Assembly: GCA_963833495.1 (NCBI GenBank)
Contig: CAWHYJ010000004.1
Location: forward strand, 1-64,000
DNA from: Fodinibacter sp963833495
GTDB taxonomy: Bacteria > Actinomycetota > Actinomycetes > Actinomycetales > Dermatophilaceae
Direction of reading: 5' to 3'
DNA: 64,000 bases
This document shows, in pieces, positions 51,073 through 59,205 of the stretch (within the stretch, counting starts at the first letter, position 1; the number at the start of each line of letters is the position of its first letter). Position numbers and translations under genes: made by a program. The notes below the pieces were generated by a model. It was given only the letters and a program-made list of their open reading frames with translations, was not told the DNA's origin and did no database searches.

Positions 51073-52998
51073 ATGACAGCCACCCTCACCCAGCACCGAT
51101 CAACCCGTCCCACCACCATGCACCCGGCCGACGCGCTCGCCGGCGTCCCGGGCGCACCCGACCCCACGGCATCCCACGGCGGTGGCCGCGGCGGCGGTCG
51201 CGGCGGCGCCATGCGCGTCGACCCGCGTGACCGCGCCCAGCTCGCCGAGACCCCCGTGCCGCTGTCGCGGGTGCTCGCGCTGTTCCGCCCCCACCGCCTG
51301 CGGGTGGCCGTCGTCATCGGCATCATCGTCGTGACCAGCATCGTCGCGCTCGCCCAGCCGTTCCTCGTTCGCGAGATCGTCGACGTCGCCCTGCCGCAAC
51401 AGGACTCGCGGCTACTACTGCTGGCCGTCGGCGCCATGGTCGCCGTGGCCGTCGTGACCCAGCTGCTCGGCGTCGTGCAGACCTGGCTCTCGACGCACGT
51501 CGGGCAGCAGGTGATGCACGAGCTGCGCACCTCGGTGTTCGCGCACCTGCAGCGCCAGTCGCTCGGCTTCTTCACCCGCACCCGTGGCGGCGAGGTGCAG
51601 TCGCGCCTCACCAACGACGTCAACGGGATGCAGGGCGTCGTCACCTCCACCGCCACGTCCATCGCCTCGAACTTGACGACGGCGGTCGCCACCACCGTCG
51701 CGATGGTGGCGCTGTCGTGGCGGCTGTCGCTGCTCTCGCTGCTCGTCATCCCGCCGGCCCTGTGGCTGACCCGCAAGGTCGCCCTGCTGCGTCGCGCCGT
51801 GACGGCCGCCCAGCAGCGGCACCTCGCCGAGCTGAACACCCAGATCGAGGAGGGCCTGTCGGTCAGCGGCGTGCGCCTCGCCAAGACCCTCGGAACCTCC
51901 GCCCGCACGGCCGAGCGGTTCGGCGCCACCTCGCACGAGCTGGTCGACCTCGAGCTGCGCTCGCAGCTGGCCGGGCGCTGGCGGATGGCGACGATGCAGA
52001 TCGTCTTCGCCGTGATCCCCGCGCTGGTCTACCTCGCGGCCGGGCTGCCGGCCACGGCCGGCGGCATGACCATCGGCACCCTGGTGGCGTTCACCGCGCT
52101 GCAGGCCGGCATCTTCCGGCCCCTCATGGGCCTGCTGAACGTCGGCGCCCAGTGGGTCGCCTCGATGGCCCTCTTCTCGCGGGTCTTCGAGTACCTCGAC
52201 CTGGTTCCCGACGTCCCCGCGCCCGCGCACCCGGTGGCGCTCGACCCGGCATCCGTGCGCGGTGACGTGCGCATCGAGGGCGCGACCCTGCGCTACCCCG
52301 GCGCCGACCGGGATGCCGTCGCCGACCTCACGCTGTCGGTACCGGCCGGGTCCACGCTGGCGCTGGTCGGGGCGACCGGATCGGGCAAGTCGACGGTCGC
52401 AGGGCTGCTCGCCCGGCTGCACGACCCGGACCACGGGCGGGTGACCGTCGACGGCATCGACGTGCGCGACCTCGACGCCGACGTGCTTGCGTCGGTCGTG
52501 GGGGTCGTCTCGCAGGAGAGCTACCTCGTGCACGCAACGGTGCGCGACAACCTGCTGCTGGCGCGTCCGGAGGCCTCGGACGGTGAGCTCTGGGCGGCGC
52601 TGGCAGCGGCCCAGGTCGCCGACCTGGTGGCGTCGCTGCCCGACGGGCTGGAGACGGTCGTCGGCGCGCGCGGGCACCGGTTCTCCGGTGGCGAGCAGCA
52701 GCGGCTGGCGGTGGCGCGCACGATCCTGCGTGACCCGCCGGTGCTCGTGCTCGACGAGGCCACGTCGGCGCTCGACACCGCCACCGAGCGGGCCCTGCAG
52801 CGCGCGCTCGACGAGCTGGCCCGCGGGCGCACCACCATCACGATCGCCCACCGGCTCTCGACGGTCCGCGACGCCGACCTGATCGCGGTGCTCGACGGCG
52901 GCCGGCTCGTGGAGTCCGGCACCCACGACGAGCTGGTCGCCGCCGGCGGTCGGTACGCCGCCCTCGTCGCCGCCACCGAGCCGGCCCGCGCCGCCTGA
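51073..52998 (+). CDS. ABC exporter, fused membrane and ATPase domains
   Basis: 641 residues. A Gly-rich polar N-terminus of about 55 residues precedes six spans of a type-I exporter (VVIGIIVVTSIVALAQPFLVREIVDVALP; TRGGEVQSRLTNDVNGMQGVV in the cytoplasmic loop). The nucleotide domain has Walker A GATGSGKST near residue 436, Q-loop SQESYLVHATVRDNLLLA, signature FSGGEQQRLAVART, Walker B VLVLDEATSALD and H-loop IAHRLS. ATG chosen for GAGAGGAGG seven bases upstream. It probably exports drugs or lipids and is MarR-controlled. As a half-transporter it must dimerise. Confidence 0.93.
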   Translation: MTATLTQHRSTRPTTMHPADALAGVPGAPDPTASHGGGRGGGRGGAMRVDPRDRAQLAETPVPLSRVLALFRPHRLRVAVVIGIIVVTSIVALAQPFLVREIVDVALPQQDSRLLLLAVGAMVAVAVVTQLLGVVQTWLSTHVGQQVMHELRTSVFAHLQRQSLGFFTRTRGGEVQSRLTNDVNGMQGVVTSTATSIASNLTTAVATTVAMVALSWRLSLLSLLVIPPALWLTRKVALLRRAVTAAQQRHLAELNTQIEEGLSVSGVRLAKTLGTSARTAERFGATSHELVDLELRSQLAGRWRMATMQIVFAVIPALVYLAAGLPATAGGMTIGTLVAFTALQAGIFRPLMGLLNVGAQWVASMALFSRVFEYLDLVPDVPAPAHPVALDPASVRGDVRIEGATLRYPGADRDAVADLTLSVPAGSTLALVGATGSGKSTVAGLLARLHDPDHGRVTVDGIDVRDLDADVLASVVGVVSQESYLVHATVRDNLLLARPEASDGELWAALAAAQVADLVASLPDGLETVVGARGHRFSGGEQQRLAVARTILRDPPVLVLDEATSALDTATERALQRALDELARGRTTITIAHRLSTVRDADLIAVLDGGRLVESGTHDELVAAGGRYAALVAATEPARAA

Positions 52999-53000
52999 CC

Positions 53001-53038
53001 CCGGGGCACCATCGACCAATAGGTCGATCTTGTCCCAG
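53001..53038. repeat. GACCAATAGGTC hairpin repeat, copy 5
   Basis: CCGGGGCACC, GACCAATAGGTC and TTGTCCCAG form a degenerate copy three bases after the exporter stop. It leads into the tandem array that follows. Confidence 0.65.
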
Positions 53039-53052
53039 CCCAGGTGGGGGGA

Positions 53053-53207
53053 CCGGGGCAACTTCGACCTATTGGTCGATCTGGGTACGGCGGGCGTGTG
53101 CCAGATCGACCTATGGGTCGACCCCCGTACGGAGGGGGTGCACCTGGAGTGACCTATCGGTCGATTCGGGTACGGAGGGCGTGTGCCTGCAGTGACCTGT
53201 TGGTGGA
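53053..53207. repeat. Degenerate 43-bp tandem repeat array with palindromic cores
   Basis: The cores GACCTATTGGTC, GACCTATGGGTC, GACCTATCGGTC and GACCTGTTGGTG begin at 53066, 53108, 53151 and 53194, spaced 42, 43 and 43 bp. Between cores a shared spacer of the type GGGTACGGMGGGCGTGTGCC recurs. In addition GGTCGATCTGG (53074-53084) pairs perfectly with CCAGATCGACC (53101-53111), so neighbouring units can form alternative hairpins. The first core carries the GGGGCAAC arm of the dispersed repeat family. The array ends 78 bp before hutH. Confidence 0.7.
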
Positions 53208-53221
53208 TCTGAGGACGGGGT

Positions 53222-53239
53222 CGTCTCGCTGGCGAGACG
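53222..53239. promoter_or_regulatory. Perfect palindrome CGTCTCGC-TG-GCGAGACG before hutH
   Basis: An 8-bp inverted repeat with two-base centre, 46 bp upstream of the probable hutH start. Candidate operator for a hut regulator or an mRNA stem. Confidence 0.4.
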
Positions 53240-53285
53240 GTATGGCGGCCCCGCACCTGTGCAGGGTGGGGTCGCGGGCGCTCCA

Positions 53286-54944
53286 ATGGACGACATGAGC
53301 AGCGCAGCCACCACCCCCGGCTCGACCCCGCGACTTCCGGCGATGTACTCGGATGCCGACCCCGCCAACACGACCGTCGCCACCGCCCACGCGCGGCCTG
53401 GGCTCGTGCCCGTCACGGTCGGCACCGGCCCGCTGACCATCGACGAGGTGGTGCGCGTCGCCCGCGACGGCGCACCGGTGCGCCTGGCCGAGGAGTCGCT
53501 CACCGAGGTGCGCCGTACCCGCGAGGTGATCCGCGGGCTCGCCGACGACACCGAGCCCCACTACGGCGTCTCCACCGGCTTCGGCGCCCTGGCCACCCGT
53601 CACATCCCGGTCGAGAAGCGCCACGCACTCCAGCGCTCATTGGTCCGCTCGCACGCCGCGGGCTCCGGCCCCGAGGTCGAGCGCGAGGTCGTCCGCGCCT
53701 TGATGCTGCTGCGCATCTCGACCCTCGCCACCGGGCGTACCGGCATCCGCGAGGAGACCCTCGCCACCTACGTCGCGATGCTCAACGCCGGCATCGCCCC
53801 GGTGGTGCACGAGTACGGCTCGCTCGGCTGCTCCGGTGACCTCGCCCCCCTCTCGCACTGCGCGCTCGCCCTGATGGGCGAAGGCGCGGTGCGCGACGCG
53901 GACGGCGAGCGGATGCCGGCCGCCGACGCGCTGGCTGCGGCCGGCATCGTGCCCGTCGAGCTCGAGGAGAAGGAGGGCCTGGCCCTCATCAACGGCACCG
54001 ACGGCATGCTCGGGATGCTGTGCCTCGCCATCGCCGACCTACGCGAGCTGCTCGTGGTCGCCGACGTCGCCGCGGCCATGTCGGTCGAGGGACTGCTCGG
54101 CACCGACGACGTGTTCGCGGCGGACCTGCACGACCTGCGCCCCCAGCCCGGGCAGGCGGTGTCGGCCACCAACATCCGAACCATGATGGCGCACAGCGAG
54201 ATTCGCGAGTCGCACCGCACGGATGCATGCACCCGCGTGCAGGACGCCTACTCGCTGCGCTGTGCCCCGGTGGTCGCCGGCGGCGCCCGCGACACCGTCG
54301 ACCACGCTGCCCGGGTGGCCGGCTGGGAGCTGGCCTCGGCCGTCGACAACCCGGTCGTCACGCTCGACGGGCGGGTCGAGAGCAACGGCAACTTCCACGG
54401 GGCGCCGGTGGCCTACGTGCTCGACTTCCTCGCGATCGTGGCCGCCGACGTCGCCTCGATCTCCGAGCGCCGCACCGACCGCTTCCTCGACGTCTCGCGC
54501 AGCAACGGGCTCCCCCCGTTCCTCGCCGACGACCCCGGCGTCGACAGCGGCCACATGATCGCGCAGTACACGCAGGCCGCGATCGTGTCGGAGCTGAAGC
54601 GGCTGGCGGCCCCGGCATCCGTCGACTCGATCCCGAGCTCGGCGATGCAGGAGGACCACGTCTCGATGGGCTGGTCCGCCGCCCGCAAGCTGCGGCGGTC
54701 CGTCGACGGGCTCTCGCGCGTGCTGGCGGTCGAGGTGCTCACCGCGGCACGCGGCATCCAGCTGCGGGCCCCGCTCACCCCGGCTCCCGCGTCGGCCGCC
54801 GTGGTCACCGCCCTGCTCGACGCCGGCGCCGGCCGCCCTGGCCCCGACCGCTGGCTCTCGCCCGAGATCGACACCGCCCACCGCCTCGTGCTCGACGGCA
54901 CGGTGCGCCGCGCCGCCGAGTCCGAGACCGGCCCCCTCACCTGA
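53286..54944 (+). CDS. hutH: Histidine ammonia-lyase
   Basis: About 552 residues; starts at 53286 or 53295 are equally possible, and no clear ribosome-binding site is seen. Removes ammonia from L-histidine to give urocanate. The cofactor-forming triad is in GSLGCSGDLAPLSH, so the MIO prosthetic group would form from Cys-Ser-Gly rather than the common Ala-Ser-Gly. Other family blocks are YGVSTGFGALA near the N-terminus, LINGTD, SATNIR, DAYSLRCAP, SNGNFHGAPVAY and IPSSAMQEDHVSMG. An N-terminal extension of about 40 residues precedes the conserved part. First gene of the hut region. Confidence 0.96.
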   Translation: MDDMSSAATTPGSTPRLPAMYSDADPANTTVATAHARPGLVPVTVGTGPLTIDEVVRVARDGAPVRLAEESLTEVRRTREVIRGLADDTEPHYGVSTGFGALATRHIPVEKRHALQRSLVRSHAAGSGPEVEREVVRALMLLRISTLATGRTGIREETLATYVAMLNAGIAPVVHEYGSLGCSGDLAPLSHCALALMGEGAVRDADGERMPAADALAAAGIVPVELEEKEGLALINGTDGMLGMLCLAIADLRELLVVADVAAAMSVEGLLGTDDVFAADLHDLRPQPGQAVSATNIRTMMAHSEIRESHRTDACTRVQDAYSLRCAPVVAGGARDTVDHAARVAGWELASAVDNPVVTLDGRVESNGNFHGAPVAYVLDFLAIVAADVASISERRTDRFLDVSRSNGLPPFLADDPGVDSGHMIAQYTQAAIVSELKRLAAPASVDSIPSSAMQEDHVSMGWSAARKLRRSVDGLSRVLAVEVLTAARGIQLRAPLTPAPASAAVVTALLDAGAGRPGPDRWLSPEIDTAHRLVLDGTVRRAAESETGPLT

Positions 54945-54975
54945 CTCAACTGACCCGACCCCTCGACCCCGCCGT

Positions 54976-55015
54976 GAGTGCGGAAACGGTCGCCAGAACG
55001 ACCACTTCCGCACTC
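54976..55015. terminator. 17-bp hairpin between hutH and hutU
   Basis: GAGTGCGGAAACGGTCG (54976-54992) pairs with 54999-55015 with two mismatches and a 6-base loop. It could attenuate readthrough into hutU or protect the hutH message. An ATG at 55016 follows directly but lacks a ribosome-binding site. Confidence 0.55.
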
Positions 55016-55039
55016 ATGACCGAAGAAATGGAGATCGAC

Positions 55040-56695
55040 ATGGACGGCGCCCGCCCCGTGCGCAGCCCCCGCGGCACCACCCTCACGGCCCGCCAGTGGT
55101 CGACCGAGGCCCCGCTGCGCATGCTGATGAACAACCTCGACCCCGAGGTCGCCGAGCGCCCCGACGACCTCGTGGTCTACGGCGGCACCGGCCGGGCCGC
55201 GCGTGACTGGAAGTCGTTCGACGCCATGGTGCGCACCCTCACCACGCTCAAGGCCGACGAGACGATGCTCGTGCAGAGCGGGCGACCCGTCGGTGTCATG
55301 CAGACCCACGAGTGGGCGCCTCGGGTGCTCATCGCCAACTCCAACCTGGTCGGCGACTGGGCCACCTGGCCGGAGTTCCGCCGGCTCGAGCACCTCGGGC
55401 TGACGATGTACGGCCAGATGACGGCCGGCTCGTGGATCTACATCGGTACCCAGGGCATCGTGCAGGGCACCTACGAGACCTTCGCCGCCGTGGGCGAGAA
55501 GCGCTTCGGCGGCACCCTGGCCGGCACGCTCACCCTCACCGGCGGCTGCGGCGGCATGGGTGGCGCCCAGCCGCTCGCCGTCACGATGAACGAGGGCGTC
55601 TGCCTCATCGTCGACGTCGACCCGGCCCGGCTGCACCGCCGCGTCGAGCACCGCTACCTCGACGAGGTGGCCGCCGACCTCGACGCCGCCGTCGAGATCG
55701 CGCTCAAGGCCAAGGCCGAGCGCCGCGCCTGGTCGGTCGGGGTGGCCGGCAACGCCGCCGAGGTGTTCCCCGAGCTGCTCCGCCGGGGCGTGCCGATCGA
55801 CATCGTCACCGACCAGACCAGCGCCCACGACCCGCTGAGCTACCTGCCGGAGGGCATCTCGGTCGAGGACTGGGCCGAGTACGCCGAGAAGAAGCCCGAG
55901 GAGTTCACCGACCGGGCCCGGGCCTCGATGGCCAAGCACGTGCAGGCGATGGTCGACTTCATGGATGCCGGTGCCGAGGTCTTCGACTACGGCAACTCGA
56001 TCCGCGACGAGGCCCGCCAGGGTGGCTGCGAGCGGGCGTTCGACTTCCCCGGTTTCGTGCCGGCCTACATCCGGCCGCTGTTCTGCGAGGGCAAGGGGCC
56101 GTTCCGCTGGGCCGCGCTCTCCGGTGACCCCAAGGACATCGCCGCCACCGACCGGGCCGTGCTCGACCTCTTCCCCGACAACGACAAGCTGCACAAGTGG
56201 ATCCGCGGGGCCCAGGAGCGGATCGCCTTCCAGGGGCTGCCGGCACGGATCTGCTGGCTCGGGCAGGGCGAGCGCGACAAGGCCGGGCTGGCCTTCAACG
56301 ACCTCGTGCGCACCGGTGCCGTGCAGGCGCCGATCGTCATCGGCCGTGACCACCTCGACACCGGGTCGGTGGCGAGCCCCTACCGCGAGACGGAGTCGAT
56401 GCTCGACGGGTCCGACGCGATCGCCGACTGGCCGCTGCTGAACGCGCTGGTCAACACGGCATCCGGCGCCTCGTGGGTCTCGATCCACCACGGCGGCGGG
56501 GTCGGCATCGGCCGGTCGCTGCACGCCGGGCAGGTCTCGCTGGCCGACGGCACCGACCTGGCTGCCGAGAAGCTGCACCGGGTGCTGACGAACGACCCCG
56601 CGATGGGCGTCATCCGGCACGTGGATGCCGGCTATGACATCGCCGAGCGCACCGCGCAGGAGCAGGGCGTCCGCATCCCGATGCGCGAGGGCTGA
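55040..56695 (+). CDS. hutU: Urocanate hydratase
   Basis: 551 residues from the ATG at 55040 with GGAGA upstream; in-frame ATGs at 55016 and 55028 are less well placed. Adds water to urocanate to form imidazolone propionate using tightly bound NAD. Seen are VVYGGTGRAARDWKSFDAM, GGTLAGTLTLTGGCGGMGGAQPLA, GVPIDIVTDQTSAHDPL, EVFDYGNSIRDEARQGG and FCEGKGPFRWAALSGD, the last with the conserved active-site Cys region. Length equals the family's. Second step of histidine breakdown. Confidence 0.97.
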   Translation: MDGARPVRSPRGTTLTARQWSTEAPLRMLMNNLDPEVAERPDDLVVYGGTGRAARDWKSFDAMVRTLTTLKADETMLVQSGRPVGVMQTHEWAPRVLIANSNLVGDWATWPEFRRLEHLGLTMYGQMTAGSWIYIGTQGIVQGTYETFAAVGEKRFGGTLAGTLTLTGGCGGMGGAQPLAVTMNEGVCLIVDVDPARLHRRVEHRYLDEVAADLDAAVEIALKAKAERRAWSVGVAGNAAEVFPELLRRGVPIDIVTDQTSAHDPLSYLPEGISVEDWAEYAEKKPEEFTDRARASMAKHVQAMVDFMDAGAEVFDYGNSIRDEARQGGCERAFDFPGFVPAYIRPLFCEGKGPFRWAALSGDPKDIAATDRAVLDLFPDNDKLHKWIRGAQERIAFQGLPARICWLGQGERDKAGLAFNDLVRTGAVQAPIVIGRDHLDTGSVASPYRETESMLDGSDAIADWPLLNALVNTASGASWVSIHHGGGVGIGRSLHAGQVSLADGTDLAAEKLHRVLTNDPAMGVIRHVDAGYDIAERTAQEQGVRIPMREG

Positions 56696-56702
56696 CCCGG
56701 GG

Positions 56703-57389
56703 TCAGCCCAGGAAGGTGAGCAGCTCGCGGGTGAAGCCCTCCGGGTCGGCCTCGTGCACCTCGTGGCCGGTGTCGAGGCTGACCGAACGCCCGTCGGGCA
56801 GGGCGGCCACCAGCTCTGCGACGTGCGCGGCCGTGACGAAGCTGTGCGGCCCGCCCGCCACCACCAGTGTCGGCGCGACCACCGACCCGACGACGTCGGG
56901 CCACCCGGGGTCGGGGTCGTCGACCTCCGGGCGCACCTGCTCCACCACCCGCCAGTCGAAGCCGAGCTCGCCCTCGGGCCGGGTCGGGGGGTCGGGCCGC
57001 CGCGGGTGCGGCATCCCGACGTCCTCGAGCACGAGCCGGCGCACGCGCCCCGGGTGGGCGGCGGCCACCCGCAGCGCCACGAGACCGCCGAGCGAGTGGC
57101 CGACGAGGTCGACCGGCGGCTCCCCTGCCCCGGCGAGCAGCTCGCCCACGTCGTCCCCCATCTGCGCGATCGAGTAAGCCCCCGGCCAGTCGCTCTCGCC
57201 GTGCCCCCGAAGGTCGACCGCCCGCACGGTGCGCGACGTGCACAGGGATGCCGCGACCGCGTCCCACGAGGGCGCCGTCGCCCCGGTGCCGGGCAGCAGC
57301 ACCACGGGAGGCGCCGCCGGTGACGAGCAGGTCCACTCCAGCACCGACAGCACCACGCCACCGACGTCGACCGGCCGCCGTTCGGGCAC
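56703..57389 (-). CDS. Alpha/beta hydrolase
   Basis: 228 residues. Oxyanion-hole region VVLLPGTGATAPSWDAVA, nucleophile elbow DLVGHSLGGLVALRVA with Ser, later Asp in the PTLVVAGGPHSFV region and catalytic His in DTGHEVHEADPEGF. General esterase, epoxide-hydrolase or haloperoxidase relative; no substrate can be assigned. GTG start lies two bases after the stop of the YbaK-type gene, so the two form one unit inserted, in opposite direction, in the hut cluster. Confidence 0.87.
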   Translation of the reverse strand: MPERRPVDVGGVVLSVLEWTCSSPAAPPVVLLPGTGATAPSWDAVAASLCTSRTVRAVDLRGHGESDWPGAYSIAQMGDDVGELLAGAGEPPVDLVGHSLGGLVALRVAAAHPGRVRRLVLEDVGMPHPRRPDPPTRPEGELGFDWRVVEQVRPEVDDPDPGWPDVVGSVVAPTLVVAGGPHSFVTAAHVAELVAALPDGRSVSLDTGHEVHEADPEGFTRELLTFLG

Positions 57390-57391
57390 GG

Positions 57392-57865
57392 TCAGGCGGG
57401 GTCGGTGACGTCGACGACGTCCGCACCGAGCACCCGCACCACGTCGTCGGCCGCCACCGTCGCGGCCACCCCGTGTGCTCCGGCCCCGAGCGACACCGTG
57501 CGCCCGCTCATCGTCGCGTCGGCGACGACCGGCCAGGCCGTGCTCGACCCGAACGGCGTGATCGTGCCCCGCTCGTAGCCCGTGACCTGCAGCGCGGTGG
57601 CGGCGTCGGGCATCGAGACCCGGTTGACGCCCAGGTGGGTGCGCAGCTTGGGCCAGGAGATCTCGCGGTCGCCCGGCACCAGCACGAACAGGAAGTCGTC
57701 GTCCGCCCGCCGCACCACCAGGGTCTTGACGATGTCGCGCGGCTCGACGCCACGGGCGGCCGCCGCCTCCGCGAGGGACCCGACCCGCCCGTGCCGGGTG
57801 AGCGTGAAGTCGATGCCGGATGCCGTCAGCGCGCCCGTGGCGCGGTCCTCACCACTCGCGGTCAT
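57392..57865 (-). CDS. YbaK/EbsC-type aminoacyl-tRNA deacylase
   Basis: 157 residues. Conserved core VEPRDIVKTLVVRRADDDFLFVLVPGDREISWPKLRTHLGV, with the catalytic Lys in the VKTLV block, and TGYERGTITPFG, VVADATMSGRTVSLGAGAHG. Such single-domain proteins hydrolyse mischarged tRNA such as Cys-tRNA(Pro). The ATG at 57865 lies six bases after TACGCT and has no ribosome-binding site, so it is probably leaderless. Not functionally linked to histidine breakdown in any obvious way. Confidence 0.9.
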   Translation of the reverse strand: MTASGEDRATGALTASGIDFTLTRHGRVGSLAEAAAARGVEPRDIVKTLVVRRADDDFLFVLVPGDREISWPKLRTHLGVNRVSMPDAATALQVTGYERGTITPFGSSTAWPVVADATMSGRTVSLGAGAHGVAATVAADDVVRVLGADVVDVTDPA

Positions 57866-57871
57866 CGCCCC

Positions 57872-57877
57872 AGCGTA
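57872..57877 (-). promoter_or_regulatory. -10 box TACGCT, six bases before ATG
   Basis: Leaderless start signal for the YbaK-type gene and the coupled hydrolase. Confidence 0.45.
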
Positions 57878-57963
57878 GGGCCGGTGTCCAAATGTCTTGT
57901 CGCCGAGACAATCACCCGGTACGTGCGGCCCGTACGCCGCGCTGAACAGGGTCAAATGGAGCC

Positions 57964-59205
57964 ATGTCCACGACGCCACTGCACGGCGGGGCCGCCGCTG
58001 GCTTCCGGCGGATGTGGCACGACCTGGAGGCACTGGGCCAGGACGGCGACAGCGGGGGATACCACCGGTTCGCCTGGACCCGGGAGGACTCCGACCTGCG
58101 CGAATGGTTCGCCGGCGAGTGCGCCGCCCGGGGGCTCGACCTCACCACCGACCGGATGGGCAACCAGTGGGCCTGGTGGGGCGACCCGGATGCCGCGGTG
58201 ACCGCCGGCAACCCCGGCGTGGTCATGGGCTCGCACCTCGACTCGGTGCCCAACGGTGGGGCCTTCGACGGCCCGCTCGGGGTCGTCGGTGCCCTCGCGG
58301 CGGTCGACCAGCTGCGGCACGACGGCTTCACCCCGGCCCGGCCCGTGGGCGTCGTCAACTTCGCCGACGAGGAGGGCGCCCGGTTCGGCGTCGCCTGCGC
58401 GGGGTCCCGGGTCATCACCGGCGCCCTCGGGGCCGACCGCGCGCGCGGCCTCACCGACAACGACGGCGTCACCATGGCCGAGGCGATGCAGCGCGCCGGC
58501 CGCGACCCCCACACCCTGGGGCGCGATGAGGAGACCCTCGCCCGGATCGGTGCCTTCGTCGAGCTGCACGTCGAGCAGGGTCGCCACCTCGTCGAGCTGG
58601 GGGCCTCGGTCGGCGTCGGCAGCGACATCTGGCCGCACGGCCGCTGGCGGGTCGACGTGCCCGGCGAGGCCAACCACGCCGGCACCACGGCGCTCGCCGA
58701 GCGCGAGGACGCCATGCTCGGCCTGGCCGCCATGGTCATCGCCGCCCGCCGGGCCGCCCAGGAGCAGGGCTGCGTCGCCACGGTGGGCAAGGTGCACGTC
58801 GTCCCCAACGGGGTCAACGCCATCGCGAGCTGTGCCACCGGCTGGCTCGACGCCCGCGGCTCCGACCCGGATGCCGTGCTGCGCGTGGTCGCCGAGGTGC
58901 GTGACGTGGTGGCCGACTTCGACGGCCTGGTCACCCAGGAGTCGTGGACGCCCATCACCGACTTCGACCCGGCGCTCGTGCGCCGGTTGGCGAACCGGCT
59001 GGGCGGGCTGCCGGTCATCGGCACCGGAGCCGGCCACGACGCCGGCATCCTGGCGAACGACGGGATCCGCAGCGCGATGCTGTTCGTGCGCAACCCGACC
59101 GGGGTGTCGCACTCTCCTGACGAGTGGGCCTCGGCCGACGACTGCCTCGACGGCATCGCGGCCCTCGCCGACGTCGTCACCGACCTCGCAGGGGCTGGTG
59201 CATGA
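57964..59205 (+). CDS. M20 amidohydrolase (allantoate amidohydrolase type), candidate N-formylglutamate hydrolase
   Basis: 413 residues, dizinc peptidase family. MGSHLDSVPNGGAFDGPLGV has the first His and bridging Asp, FADEEGARFGVACAGSR the catalytic and ligand Glu pair, LHVEQG another ligand, EANHAGTTAL the lid-domain His, and SHSPDEWAS the last His. Annotated homologues are called allantoate amidohydrolase or N-carbamoyl-amino-acid hydrolase. Here it is coupled to hutF and hutI and no hutG is present, so it may hydrolyse N-formylglutamate. Starts new rightward unit after the two opposite genes. Confidence 0.88.
   Translation: MSTTPLHGGAAAGFRRMWHDLEALGQDGDSGGYHRFAWTREDSDLREWFAGECAARGLDLTTDRMGNQWAWWGDPDAAVTAGNPGVVMGSHLDSVPNGGAFDGPLGVVGALAAVDQLRHDGFTPARPVGVVNFADEEGARFGVACAGSRVITGALGADRARGLTDNDGVTMAEAMQRAGRDPHTLGRDEETLARIGAFVELHVEQGRHLVELGASVGVGSDIWPHGRWRVDVPGEANHAGTTALAEREDAMLGLAAMVIAARRAAQEQGCVATVGKVHVVPNGVNAIASCATGWLDARGSDPDAVLRVVAEVRDVVADFDGLVTQESWTPITDFDPALVRRLANRLGGLPVIGTGAGHDAGILANDGIRSAMLFVRNPTGVSHSPDEWASADDCLDGIAALADVVTDLAGAGA

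Noticed and set aside
53053..53207. CRISPR array
   Set aside because: Units are degenerate and contiguous, the spacers are themselves repeated, and no cas genes are present.
55016..55039. Earlier hutU start codons at 55016 and 55028
   Set aside because: They abut the hairpin and lack a ribosome-binding site; 55040 has GGAGA at correct spacing and gives the normal family length.
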